Part shown: positions 11,412 to 21,540 of the stretch, piece after piece | Numbering within the stretch: the stretch's first letter is position 1 | How the letters are laid out: every line of letters begins with the position of its first letter | Source: Lactifluus volemus | Lineage: Eukaryota; Basidiomycota; Agaricomycetes; Russulales; Russulaceae | Assembly: GCA_022376515.1 (NCBI GenBank) | Contig: WTXI01000104.1 | Coordinates: 55,931 to 119,930 of the forward strand | Direction of reading: 5' to 3' | DNA: 64,000 bases | Made by a program: the position numbers and the translations under genes | The notes under the pieces: generated by a model | Databases searched by the model: none | Told to the model about the DNA's origin: nothing | Seen by the model: only the letters and a program-made list of their open reading frames with translations

Positions 11412-11960
11412 CGATATCGGGTTGTCAGTTGTCACAACGTTGTACCCTCAATCCTCGACCCCACCTTGGCTGTGCTCCCCCATTTCACGCCGTGGGCTCC
11501 TTTCTGGACCACTGCCTCTTTTCTTCTATCCCCCGAGGAAATCGAACTAATGACCCTTTTATGCATCGCGTTCTGGTCCCTCACGCTCCGCCCATAGCAT
11601 AAAGTGGGCGAATCGTTCCCCCGTCTCACAGCTATCCCCATTACCTGCGTGTGGCCTCTCATTGCCCTCACCAGCTCCTGGCTGGGACCTATCCTTGGGC
11701 AGCGAATCGTGATATCGCAGACAACTTGAAATCCATGTGATTGATTCGTCAAGGCCGATGGCTGAAGCCACCCCCGGAGTTGCTATTCAGTGTTATGGAG
11801 GTATGGTGACTATCTTTTATCCAATACATCGACTGAAGGCAGTAGCGTAGTGCCCTACCGCAGCCCATTATATAGTCAAAAATCGAGATTGAGCTCAAAT
11901 ACTGTAGCTCAATATACCAGTGCTATCCCTTACATCGGTTGCGCCGCTCATCACGTGCCA
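11412..11960 (+). repeat. Duplicated 3' flank module, remnant copy
   Basis: Same blocks as after copy A: TGACGATATCGG, TTGTACCCTCA, CACGCTCCGCCCATAGCATA, AGCTCCTGGCTG and a TGAGCT...AGCTCA palindrome near 11890. Ends near CCCTTACATCGGTTG. Confidence 0.65.
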
Positions 11961-12790
11961 GGTTCAGCGATCGCAAATAGTGTGATATGCTTTTGGTGCA
12001 TCGCTGGTGCCAGTGCTATCTCCAATGTTGTACCACTATAAGCGTGAAGGAGTTCTGGACATGCCTACGACGACCCTATGGCTGGCATTTGGTGGGTTTC
12101 AAGCATGGGTGCTCCCCTGCGTCTCCACAAGTTCAGCCACGTGACACGAGTACTCCGTAAGTTATATGAAATTGTGATTACGTATTCAGCATCGCCCGTT
12201 CCAGGGATTTTTCTAGCACAGTACTAGTATTTCGTTTGGTACATCCGTGGATCATTTGAGATGGCAGTGGCATCTACTGCCAGAATCACGTTCATTTTTG
12301 GTGTCTCTCGTTAGTTGATTCATGAGCAGTGAGCACCAAATCTGCACGCCTGAGCAACCGTCCTTCGCCTCCCCCACTCTCACACCGGCTATCTTACGGC
12401 TCCCGGGCTAGACATAGCCGGGGGCTTATAGGAGCATAATAGACATTAGAAATACATTTATTATGTAAATCGTAGTCGACTAATACACTAAGTTAGAAGC
12501 GCCGACGGGATTTTCGGGCCAGATGAGGCCGGTATTACTAACCCTCAGGCTCTGATTGGCTGTTGCGAGCAAAGCATGCCATTTTGGAAATATTGTAAAC
12601 TCTCAGAGTCTCAGGTGTGACAAACACACCTTTTTTGTTTGATTTCGCCACACACTACAATTTCTACCAAAAAAAAATTTATTCAAAATAATGTAATACA
12701 TGGTACTATGCAAAATGTGGTGATTGAGCAAGAAATGGGCAAGAAATTTGGAGTGATCCAGATGGGGGGGGTTGTGTGATCCGGTAGGGG
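11961..12790. other. Gene-free spacer
   Basis: No gene seen. Contains a short AT-rich stretch with poly-A at 12670 and one CCCGGGCTAGACATAGCCGGGGG imperfect hairpin near 12405. Confidence 0.4.
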
Positions 12791-13060
12791 GGCGCAGGAG
12801 GTGCGGGAGACGCGGGAGGCGCAGGAGGTACGGGAGGCGCGGGAGGCGCGGGAAACCCGGGAGGTGCGGAAGACGCGGGAGGTGCGGGAGACCACGGGAG
12901 GCACGGGAGACGCGGGAGGCACGGGAGGCGCGGGAGACGCGGGAGAGCGGGAGGCACGGAAGGGCGGAGATGCAGGAGGTGCGGGGGGGGAGGTGCAAGG
13001 GGCAGGGAGGCAGGAGGCAGCATGCCAGAGGCGCGGGAGATGCGGGAAGCACGGGGGCGG
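12791..13060 (+). repeat. GC-rich 9-bp minisatellite
   Basis: About 25 imperfect copies of GGAGGYGCG with occasional 12-bp variants. All six frames are open over parts of it and give simple repeat peptides (LPRLPR, REAREA), which explains the long false open frames in 12600-13630. Confidence 0.85.
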
Positions 13061-13620
13061 AGGTGGGAGGCAGCGGCGAGGAGACGGGTGACGCAGGAGG
13101 TGGACGAGGGGGGTGCAGACGGGGGGGGCGGCGAGGGGGCAGAGCAGGAGCAGGAGGCAGAGATAGAGAAGGGGGAGGCAAAAGAGTCAGGACACATTGG
13201 GGCGGGGGAAGCAGCATGACAACATACCGGGGAGGAGGTGCAGAAGGCGTCAGCGCAGCGTGACACCGTGGACCACCCCACAGTGCCAGTGGGTCCATAA
13301 GCGCCGATGTGGAGGAGGCGAAAGCGGTGGAGGCACAGGCAGAGGCACAGGAGGAGGGGAGGGGGAGGAGGCAGCAGTGGGGGGCGTTGGGGCGACAACG
13401 CGCACAGGAGGCGATGCAGTCGCGGTAAGGCGGCGGGGGCGTGGAGACATGTGGCAGCGCCAGACGGGGAGCGGTGGCGACAGCAGAGGCTACGACAGAG
13501 ACGGTGACAGAGGGGACAGAGGGACAGGAGGACGCAGCAGAGGCACGAAAATCAACATCGTGCCAACAAGAACAAATAACACATGCACGTGGCATGGTAA
13601 TTGCATAAGATTTGTAATAC
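13061..13620. other. GC-rich purine/pyrimidine-biased region
   Basis: Continues the strand-asymmetric GGAGGA-type composition without strict periodicity. A 330-codon minus-strand open frame (12603-13595) covers it and the minisatellite, but it is Pro/Ser/Ala low complexity and I do not accept it as a gene. Confidence 0.5.
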
Positions 13621-13670
13621 CTTCCTTTTAAGGAAATGTAAGAGTGGGAGAGCTGGGTCAGCTCGCCTGA

Positions 13671-13740
13671 GCACAGCCTCTCTGTGGACCTATATATACC
13701 CCTATTGTCTCTGCTAAATCGTCAACGCCACTACTGATAA
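13671..13740 (+). promoter_or_regulatory. F-box promoter cassette, copy C, 5'-truncated
   Basis: GCACAGCCTCTCTGTGG at 13671-13687 and TATATATA at 13691-13698 are present. The upstream GTGCTGTGCAC motif is absent and GC-rich repeat DNA lies above it. Confidence 0.65.
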
Positions 13741-13827
13741 GTCCCCCCCAAGTGAGTCTGACCCCTCACTGGTCCTATTTAGTCTATTGACTAATCTCGG
13801 ATTAGTCTCACTGGCATTCCGCAACTC

Positions 13828-15432
13828 ATGAACTGTCTGTTTTCTATTCCTATGGAAGAATATACAAGTCGACAAGGACTTGGTGAGTCTCATATCGTGC
13901 GGCTAGGAATAACCACTAATTTGTAATATGGTTCAGACAAGTTTGACTCCCCACGAGTCACCATCGAATCTCTCCCTGTAGATGTCCTCCTGGACATCTT
14001 TTACTTCTATCAAAGGGAGCATGGGTACGGCCTTCATCGGTGGCATGTCCTGGTGCACGTTTGCCAAAGATGGCGACACATTGTGTTCGCATTTCCACAT
14101 TGTCTTGGTTTGTATCTCGAATGCACCGAAAAGACACCCGTGAGGAGGACACTGGACGCTTGGCCATGCTTGCCCATCATCATCAGAGATACGTGGAAAT
14201 GTGCAAGGAAATGGCCGGTGTTGATCGGTGATAACATCATTGCTGCCCTCGAGCATCATGATCGCATATGCGAAATCGAGCTCTATCTTCTGTGTCCTCT
14301 ATTGGAACAATTCTCGAGAGCGATGCAGGTCCCATTTCCAGCACTGACATTGCTTAAACTGGACCTCGCAGACAAGTCGGTGCCAGCGCTGGTGGTTCCT
14401 GATACCTTCCTTGGTGGATCTGCCTCGCGACTACAGCGTCTCATCTTATCTGGTATTCCATTTCCAACATTACCAAAAATTCTTCAATCTAGCCATAACC
14501 TTGTCGAAATCCGACTTACCCGAATTCCCAATATCGGGTACATTTCACCTAAATCGATGGCCACAGCCCTGTCCGCATTGAGCAAGCTTGAAGTACTTGA
14601 GATTGGATTCGAATCACCGGCTTCCCGTACTGATCGACACGCACTTCCATCGACACGCGTTAACTTGCCTTCTCTCACCCGAATGGAGTTCCACGGCGCC
14701 AGCGAGTACTTTGAAGACTTCATCGCTCGGATCGACACTCCTTCCATTAGATATGTCAAAACAATGTTCTTCAATCAGCTCGTTTTCGACAACCCACGAT
14801 TCCTCCAGTTTGTCGGTCGTACAAAGTCGCTCAGGTCATTCAAGCGAGCGGATCTGTTCCTCGACAACAGTACGGCCAAAATCCTCCATTACGATGATCG
14901 TCTTGATTCTCCCAGAAAACCTGTCAGTCTACATATCCGCATATTGTGCAATGCATTGGATTGGAAACTCTCGGGTTTAGCGCAAATATGTGCGGAGCTT
15001 TCGATATTCCTCTCCAATGTGGAACGATGTAACGTGGAGTGGAACCGGAATTGGACGGTACCGCTTGAAGACATGGATCACACTCAATGGCTGGAGCTAT
15101 TCCGCCCATTTACATCTGTTCAGAGCCTAGAAATATCATCTGGCCTGGAAGGGCTCATTGCCCCTGCGCTGAAAGAGCTCACCGGAGTTCGGGTCATGGA
15201 GGTGTTTCCCGTGCTGCGTACCCTTACTTTTTCGCAGCTCAATTCTGAACCAAAGTCACCGAACCCATTTGAACAATTCATCAGGGGGCACAAGCTAACA
15301 AACTACCCTGTAGACCGTGTTGGGAGCGCAGCCTCGCAAGGCCTAAGTCGAGCCAACGCTTTTCGGTCACACGTTGGAATGGGGATAAAGAGACAGGCGG
15401 GGCAAGACTCACAGAAGGTCAAATGCAGTTGA
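13828..15432 (+). CDS. F-box domain protein, paralogue C
   Basis: The usual start is destroyed here: the conserved ATGAGTCCCCC of exon 1 reads ATAAGTCCCCC at 13737. The next in-frame ATG lies in exon 2 at 13828 and is used here (exons 13828-13882 and 13937-15432). Exon 3 gives DKFDSPRVTIESLPVDVLLD, the F-box, and an uninterrupted body of about 490 residues with LRR-like strands. A 3-nt in-frame shortening follows the F-box (QREHGYG versus QRGPYGYSP). After the conserved EQFIRGHKLTNYPV block, the C-terminus is replaced by a unique basic tail ending KVKCS. The role is inferred: SCF substrate adaptor. Translation depends on the internal ATG, so expression is less certain than for A, D or E. Confidence 0.8.
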
Positions 15433-15808
15433 CCTCTCGAACGTCATGTTTCAGACTCCGCAATGAGCGCTACGTGTGATATCCGTAGATTTCGAGATTT
15501 CAGCTAGTAAGCTTGCCATTTTTGTAACGTCGAAATAATATAGTATGCTATCCCTTACATCAATTGAGGCTCGTCCTTAGATTCAATATTGACCGAAGCA
15601 GTGCAAACTTTCGACGAATCACGTGACTCGCTTTCCCGCGCTGCATTCTTTTTTCTTTGCATGCTGTCCACTTTGCTGACCGCGGACACCTACGGAGGAA
15701 TCCCGGGTTCATAGATCTGCAATACTATGATGTCAAAGACTGGTTAGGAGCGTCGACCTGATGGCCCTCGTTATGTATTTCTAAATCCCTAGGCATTGAT
15801 CCGTGGCA
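15433..15808 (+). repeat. 3' end of C unit and 5' flank shared with copy B
   Basis: 15440-15540 matches the 3' sequence of copy D at 18120-18215 (TTTCAGACTCCG, ACGTGT, TTTTTGTAACG). 15555-15808 matches 8620-8942. No gene. Confidence 0.65.
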
Positions 15809-15918
15809 GTGTGCTGTGCACGCAGCGCGTGAGGACAACGAGCACAGCCTCTCTGTGGGTTTTATATAACCCCCATCGCATCTGCTATATATTCGCCAAA
15901 TCCTCAACGTCACTACCG
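15809..15918 (+). promoter_or_regulatory. Conserved F-box promoter cassette, copy D
   Basis: GTGTGCTGTGCAC at 15809-15821, GCACAGCCTCTCTGTGGG at 15842-15859 and TTTATATAA at 15861-15869, about 50 bp before the ATG at 15919. Confidence 0.72.
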
Positions 15919-17771
15919 ATGAGTTCCCCAAAGTGTGTATAGACCCCTTACTGGCCCTATTTTTACTTGGTATTGACTAATCTCGAATTAGCTTCACTCA
16001 ACAGCTCATGAACTGTCGACTTTCTATTCCCATGGGCTTCAAGAAAAGAAAGAATATCACGCATCGCGGAGAAGAATATCTAAGTCGACAAGGACTTGGT
16101 GCGTCTCATATCCCGCTGCTAGGAACAACCACTGATTTGTAGTATGGTGCAGACCAGCTTGATCCCCCACGCGTGACCATCGAATCTCTCCCTATAGATA
16201 TCCTCCTGGACGTCTTTTACTTCTATAAAAGGGGTCCGTATGGGTACTCGCCTCATCGGTGGCATATCCTGGTGCACGTTTGCCGAAGATGGCGATACGC
16301 TGTGTTTGAATTTCCGCATCGTCTTGACTTGTATCTCGAATGCACCGCAAACACACGTGTGAGGAGGACACTGGATGTTTGGCCATCCTTACCCATCATT
16401 GTCAGAGATACATGGACAAGGAAATGGCCTGCGTTGTTCGGTAATAACATCATTGCCGCCCTCGAGCGTCATGATCGCATATGCGAAATCGAGCTCTACC
16501 ATCTACCATGTCCTCTATTGGAACAATTCTCGAGAGCGATGCAGGTCCCATTTCCAGCACTGACACTGCTCAAACTGGACCTCGCAGACAAGTCAGTGCC
16601 AGCGCTGGTGGTTCCCGATACCTTCCTTGGTGAATCAGCCCCGCGACTACAGCGTCTCACCTTGTCTGGTATTCCATTTCCAACATTACCCAAAGTTCTT
16701 CAATCTAGCCACGACCTTGTCGAAATCCGACTTACCCGCATACCCAATACCGGTTACGTTTCACCTAAATCGATGGCCACAGCCCTATCCGCAGTGGCCA
16801 AGCTTGAAGTACTTGAGATTGGATTCGAATCACCGGCTTCCCATTCTAATCGACATGCACTTCCATCGACACGCATTGTCTTTCCTTCTCTCACCCAGTT
16901 GGGTTTCCACGGCGATAGCGAGTACTTTGAAGACCTCGTCGCTCGGATCGATACCCCCTCCATTAGACTTGTCAAAACAGAGTTCTTCAATCAGCTCATT
17001 TTTTACATCCCACAATTCCTCCAGTTTGTTGGTCGTACAAAGTCGCTTGAGTCATTCAAGCAGGCGGATCTGATCTTCGACAAGGGTGTGGTCAAAATCC
17101 ACCATTATGATCGCCTTGGCCCGAGCACTGGTAGAGAGCCTGCCAGTGAGGCCTATGTACATATCCACATATTGTGCGACGCATTGGATTGGCAAGTCTC
17201 GGGTTTAGCACAAATATGTGCGGAACTTTCGATGTTCCTCTCCAATGTGGAGCGATGTAACGTGGAGTGGACTCAGAGTTGGACGGTACCGCGTGAAGAC
17301 ATGGATCCGAGTCACATTCAATGGCTGGAGCTATTCCGCCCATTTACTTCTGTTAAAAGCCTAAAAATATCATCCGGACTGGAAGAACTTATTGCCCCTG
17401 CGCTGCATGAGCTCACTGGAGATCGGGTCGTGGAGGTGTTACCCGTGCTGCGTACCCTTTCCTTTTCGCGGCTAAATTATGAACCGAAGTCACCGAACCC
17501 ATTTGAACCATTCTTCACGGCTCGCAAGCTATCCAACTACCCTGTCGGTCTTAAAGACCTGACTGACCCGTCACTGCAGAGCAAGCCGCAGCGGCAGAGC
17601 TCTGATGATAGTTCTGACCCTACCCACTCTAGTCAAACCCCCCTTCGGGTCGGTCACAGAAGGTCAAATGCAGTTGACCTCTCAAACGCCATATTTCAAT
17701 TGTCCACCACCCACTTCTCAGACTGTGCAAGCGTTGCTGGAAACTGGGCCACCTGGCCATTCAAATTCTAA
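15919..17771 (+). CDS. F-box domain protein, paralogue D
   Basis: Intact three-exon gene: 15919-15932 (14 nt coding), 15992-16098 and 16153-17771. The N-terminus starts MSSPN and includes GFKKRKNITHRGEEYLSRQG. The F-box follows at DQLDPPRVTIESLPIDILLD through HVCRRWRYAVF. The body carries LRR-like strands and the end block EPFFTARKLSNYPVGL. The C-terminal 70 residues are Ser/Gln/Pro-rich and differ from those of I and J. An orphaned version of their tail lies just downstream at 17880-18113, so this protein appears shortened. Predicted Skp1-binding adaptor of an SCF ubiquitin ligase, target unknown. The sequence is closest to C in the middle of the gene and to B in the 5' flank. Confidence 0.88.
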
Positions 17772-17859
17772 CATGCAAGCTACCTCTCGATTCCTCACTC
17801 CCTGTCCTCTTCAACACGACCCAAGTAGGTGAAGCACTGAGCCGCTTCATCAAATCCTC

Positions 17860-18118
17860 CCGCGCCAGCATGCTTCCGAGACAGGTTTGGGACCCGGGAC
17901 AGGACTTCCCCTGAACAAAGATAGTTTATTAGTCCGCAGAACGCCTTACACGAAGTTAGTTACGGTAGGCAGCACTCGTACTCGCCCCCGCTACGCCTCC
18001 GTCCAGTTTTACGCTACTCCACCACCGCTCCCCCAACCGCCTATACCAACCGCACCCCCTGAGGTCCGCGGCTTTGTCTTAGCCACATGTTGCGGTATAC
18101 AAATGCAGACCTAAAAAA
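17860..18118 (+). pseudogene. Orphaned C-terminal tail of copy D
   Basis: Contains a proline-rich coding-like stretch (CCACCACCGCTCCCCCAACC) and, near 18085-18113, SHMLRYTNAD in one frame, matching SHSHMLRNINAD at the end of copy I. It is now separated from the D frame by the stop at 17771. Confidence 0.6.
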
Positions 18119-18489
18119 ACACCATATTTCAGACTCCGTTTCGCTGTTAAAGGAGCCCTACGTGTCCATAGATTACGAGACTTCTAAGCTTGCGATTTTT
18201 GTAACGTTGTTAATTTCCAATAAAGGTGGTAGGGTTAGTTACCGATAGTTTGGACTGCCAGTTGTCACAAAGACGTACCCTCAGGCCTCAGTCCTCGACA
18301 TCACGTTGGCCGTGCTCCCCCCTCTCATGCCCTGCGCTCGTTGCTGTGCTCCACTACCTCTTATCTTGTATCGCCCGAGGAAATTAATGGTTCCTTTATG
18401 CCTCGGGTCTGCTTTGCTCCAACTTGATAGCTGTGTCACAACCATTTCCGTATGGCTACCGTGACGATGCAATCTTTTATACATTCAGT
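18119..18489. other. D 3' flank and module fragments
   Basis: Resembles the common 3' flank (GTACCCTCAGGCCTCAGTCCTCGAC, CCCGAGGAAATTAATGG, CCTTTATGCCTCG). No gene. Confidence 0.45.
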
Positions 18490-18720
18490 TGCTAGTGGAC
18501 GGCTCTGGGACAGCCCGAGTGAACTTTGGGACTTACGATTCTGTGCACCTCGGCGGAGTCTCTTGGCGAGTACGAGTAACCAGGACATACTGAGTAGGTG
18601 AGTAACAATTCGACAAGTGTGTGGTCGGGAAGATCTGAACTTCTGAATTGCGTGGCACGTGATCTGGGCGTAGCATGTGATGTGGTTGATGTGACAACGT
18701 TCAAATTTCAAATTCAAAGC
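18490..18720. repeat. Dispersed repeat family R1, copy 2
   Basis: Counterpart of 5590-5835, with matching blocks GGGACTTACGATTC, CCTCGGCGGAGTCTC and CGACAAGTGTGTGGTCG in the same order and spacing. Confidence 0.65.
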
Positions 18721-18916
18721 CAAAACCGGAATTCTCCGTCTGAGGTCTGAGACCTGAGCCCCAAGTTACGATGTTGAGGTTCTTGTTGCTGTCGATTCAG
18801 AAGTGTCCTATCCATTAGGGCTTCTCCTTTATGGGCGTGAAATTGTGTGAGGCCAATATGAAGCTGTGATTCCGCATTTCGCGTCCTCTTGTTTCGTTTG
18901 GTGGAAATTTGGGGCA

Positions 18917-19021
18917 GTGTGCTGTGCACGTGCATGAGGAACAACGAGTACGGCGTCTCTGCAAGTGGGGTTCCATATCTCTCCCAACTGTCTCTCCACT
19001 GAATCTTCAATCCCACTACTG
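18917..19021 (+). promoter_or_regulatory. F-box promoter cassette, copy E, diverged
   Basis: GTGTGCTGTGCAC is perfect at 18917-18929. The CACAG/CTGTG inverted repeat is degraded (ACGGCGTCTCTGCAAG) and the TATA is weakened to CCATATCT at 18973. The gene start is at 19022. Confidence 0.6.
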
Positions 19022-20604
19022 ATGAGCTCTCCCAAGTATGTACAGACCCCTCACTGGTCCTATGGAATTGACTAATATTGAATCAGCCTCACTCCACACC
19101 TCACAAATCGTACATCGTCTCAACGAGGAAGCATCCCTGTCGCTCACGGTGGAGAAGACTATATAAGTCAAGGACTTGGTGCGTCTCATATCCTGCCGCT
19201 GGAATAACCACTGACTTGTATGGTGCAGACCAGTTTGATCCCCCGCGCATGACCATCGAATCTCTCCCCGATGACGTCCTCCTGGACATCTTTTACTCCT
19301 ATCAAAGGGGTCCGTATGGGTACTTGCCGTATCGGTGGCGTATTCTGGTACGCGTTTGTCGAAGATGGCGATATATCGTGTTTGCATTTCCGCATCGTCT
19401 TGACTTGCGTCTTGAATGCAACGCGAAAACAAACGTGAGGAGGACACTGGATGTTTGGCCATCCTTACCCATCATCGTCAGAGATATAGGGACAAGGAAA
19501 TGGCCGATGTCGTTCTGTGATAACATCGTTGCTGCACTCGAGCATCATGATCGCATGTGCGAAATTGAGCTCTATCATCTACCATGTCCTCTATTGGAAC
19601 GACTCTCGGAAGTGATGCAGGTGCCATGTTCAGCATTGACCCAGCTTAAATTGGATTTCGGAGACAAGTCAGTGCCGGCGCCGGCGCTTCCCGACACCTT
19701 CCTTGGTGGGTCTGCCCCGCTACTACAGCGTCTCACCTTGTCTGGCATTCCATTTCCAACATTGCCTAAATTTCTTCAATCTTGCCATGACCTTGTCGAA
19801 ATCCAACTTGCCCGAATACCCAATACCGGTTATATTTCACCTAAATCGATCGCCTCAGCCCTCTCCGCATTGACAAAGCTTGAAGCCCTTGACATTGGAT
19901 TCGTATCATCGGCTTCTCGTGCTGATCGACATCCATTTCCATCGACACGCGTTGTCTTGCCTTCTCTCACCAAGTTGGATTTCCACGGTGCTAGCGAGTA
20001 CTTTGAAGACCTCGTCGCTCGGGTCGATACTCCCTCCATTAGCTCCGTCAAAACAGAGTTCTTCAATCAGCTCGTTTTCGACAACCCACAATTCCTCCAG
20101 TTTGTCGGTCGTACAAAGGTGCTCGGGTCATTCAAGCGGGCAAATCTGATCCTCGAGAAGAGTGTGGCCAAAATCCTCCTCCATGATGATCATCTCGATT
20201 CTCTCAGAAATCCTAAGGCCTATCTACATATCCACATATTGTGTGACGCATTCGATTGGAAAGTCTCAGGTTTAGCACAAATATGCGAACAGTTCTTCTC
20301 CAATGTGGAAGAATGTAGCATGCGGTGGACTCAGAAGGGGATGGGTCTGCTTCAAGTTGAAGCTGAGATGGATCACACTCAGTGGCTGGAGCTTTTTCAC
20401 CCGCTTACTGCTGTGCAGAGCCTAGCAATATCATTTGGACTGGATTGGCTTATTGCCCTTGCGTTGCGAGAGCTCTGGATAGATCAGGCCATGGAGGTGT
20501 TACCTGCGCTGCGTACCCTTTCTGTTTCGCAGGTCGACCTCTTTGGAAAATTCATCATGGCACGCCGGCTATCCAACCACCCTGTTACTCTCATTCGCAA
20601 ATGA
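19022..20604 (+). CDS. F-box domain protein, paralogue E
   Basis: Exons 19022-19035, 19087-19178 and 19229-20604. The second intron is 50 nt and happens to be in frame with no stop when read one base off, so a long unspliced frame also exists. I prefer splicing because donor and acceptor are the conserved ones. The F-box reads DQFDPPRMTIESLPDDVLLD and continues to VCRRWRYIVFAFPHRLDL. The LRR-like body is complete. The C-terminus is short (FIMARRLSNHPVTLIRK). One difference from paralogues is LDWLIALALRELWIDQAMEV in place of the usual LTGDRVMEV. Predicted SCF adaptor. All frames are intact. Confidence 0.86.
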
Positions 20605-21045
20605 CGACATTGGATTGCTAGTTGTCACAACGTTGTACCCTCAGTCCTCGACGCTATGTTTGGTGTGCTCCCCCATTTCATGCTGTGGGCTCATTATTGG
20701 GCCTTTCGTTTCTTCTTTCCCCGAGGAAATTATAATAGTTGACCTTTTATGCCTCGCATTTTTCTTGCTCCCACTTGACGGCAATCCCATTTGTACTGCC
20801 TCTCTTTAACGTTTAACTCTCCTAGATCATGTACTATCTCTCACGCTTCGCCCATGGCAAAATCAAGTGACTTGCAAATGACTCGTTCTCCTTAGTGTAT
20901 ATCCGTTATGACTACGATACCACTTGCGATATCATAATCCTCATTTTTTGTCCAGTACTAGTACATCGACTGTAACTGAGGGTTTATACCGTTACTGTCA
21001 CTACCCTATCGTACCATACCACCGCACTGTACCGTAGTCAATAGA
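20605..21045 (+). repeat. Duplicated 3' flank module, copy E
   Basis: Closely matches 25335-25725 after copy F, including GATCATGTACTATCTCTCACG and GTACTAGTACATCGACTGTAACTGAGG. E and F units therefore share a recent common 3' end. Confidence 0.7.
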
Positions 21046-21540
21046 GACTCAGGTTGGAGAAGAGGGTCTTATTCTATGTTTTCGGACGGTTGCGGTACAT
21101 CTTCCGGCGAACTCGTGGAGGCGCTGGTTCATGCGCCTTGATCGCAGGCGTGCCCTTTCTGTTCCTGGAGGGTTTGGTGCAGGGTGAAGAGACTTTCTCG
21201 AGTCTAGCATGTGCTCATTTGTTTGGAAGACCTTCCACAGGGTGAGCGACTGTCATATCTGCCTCCATAATATGGCACTTGCATAGCCGGCCAGAGGCCC
21301 CGACGGCACCCCACCATTCATTGACCTTCCGAGTTGTCATACTTTTCTGAGGACACATAGAGATTCTAGAATGTGTAGAATATGGTTGGAGCTTATTTTT
21401 CTCGCAGGGCTCCCTTTTACCCTTAATCTTGGGTTTTGATTGACCTGAGGCTACAGAATCATTCTGGGGATGTTGAGTGCCATTCTGTATGCAATTCTAC
21501 AGGCAGACAAAGTCACAACCAACTACAAGATCGCTACTAG
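21046..21540. other. Spacer between F-box E and the Crinkler gene
   Basis: No gene recognised. A 63-codon plus-strand open frame at 21054 has no features. The region may hold the 3' UTR of the minus-strand gene that ends at 21541. Confidence 0.4.

Noticed and set aside
12603..13595. 330-codon open frame on the minus strand
   Set aside because: Covers the 9-bp minisatellite and GC-rich DNA, gives Pro/Ser/Ala simple repeats, and other frames are equally open.
19078..20604. Unspliced long frame for F-box copy E
   Set aside because: The intron reads through by chance. Donor and acceptor are the same conserved sites used by the paralogues, so the spliced model is preferred.
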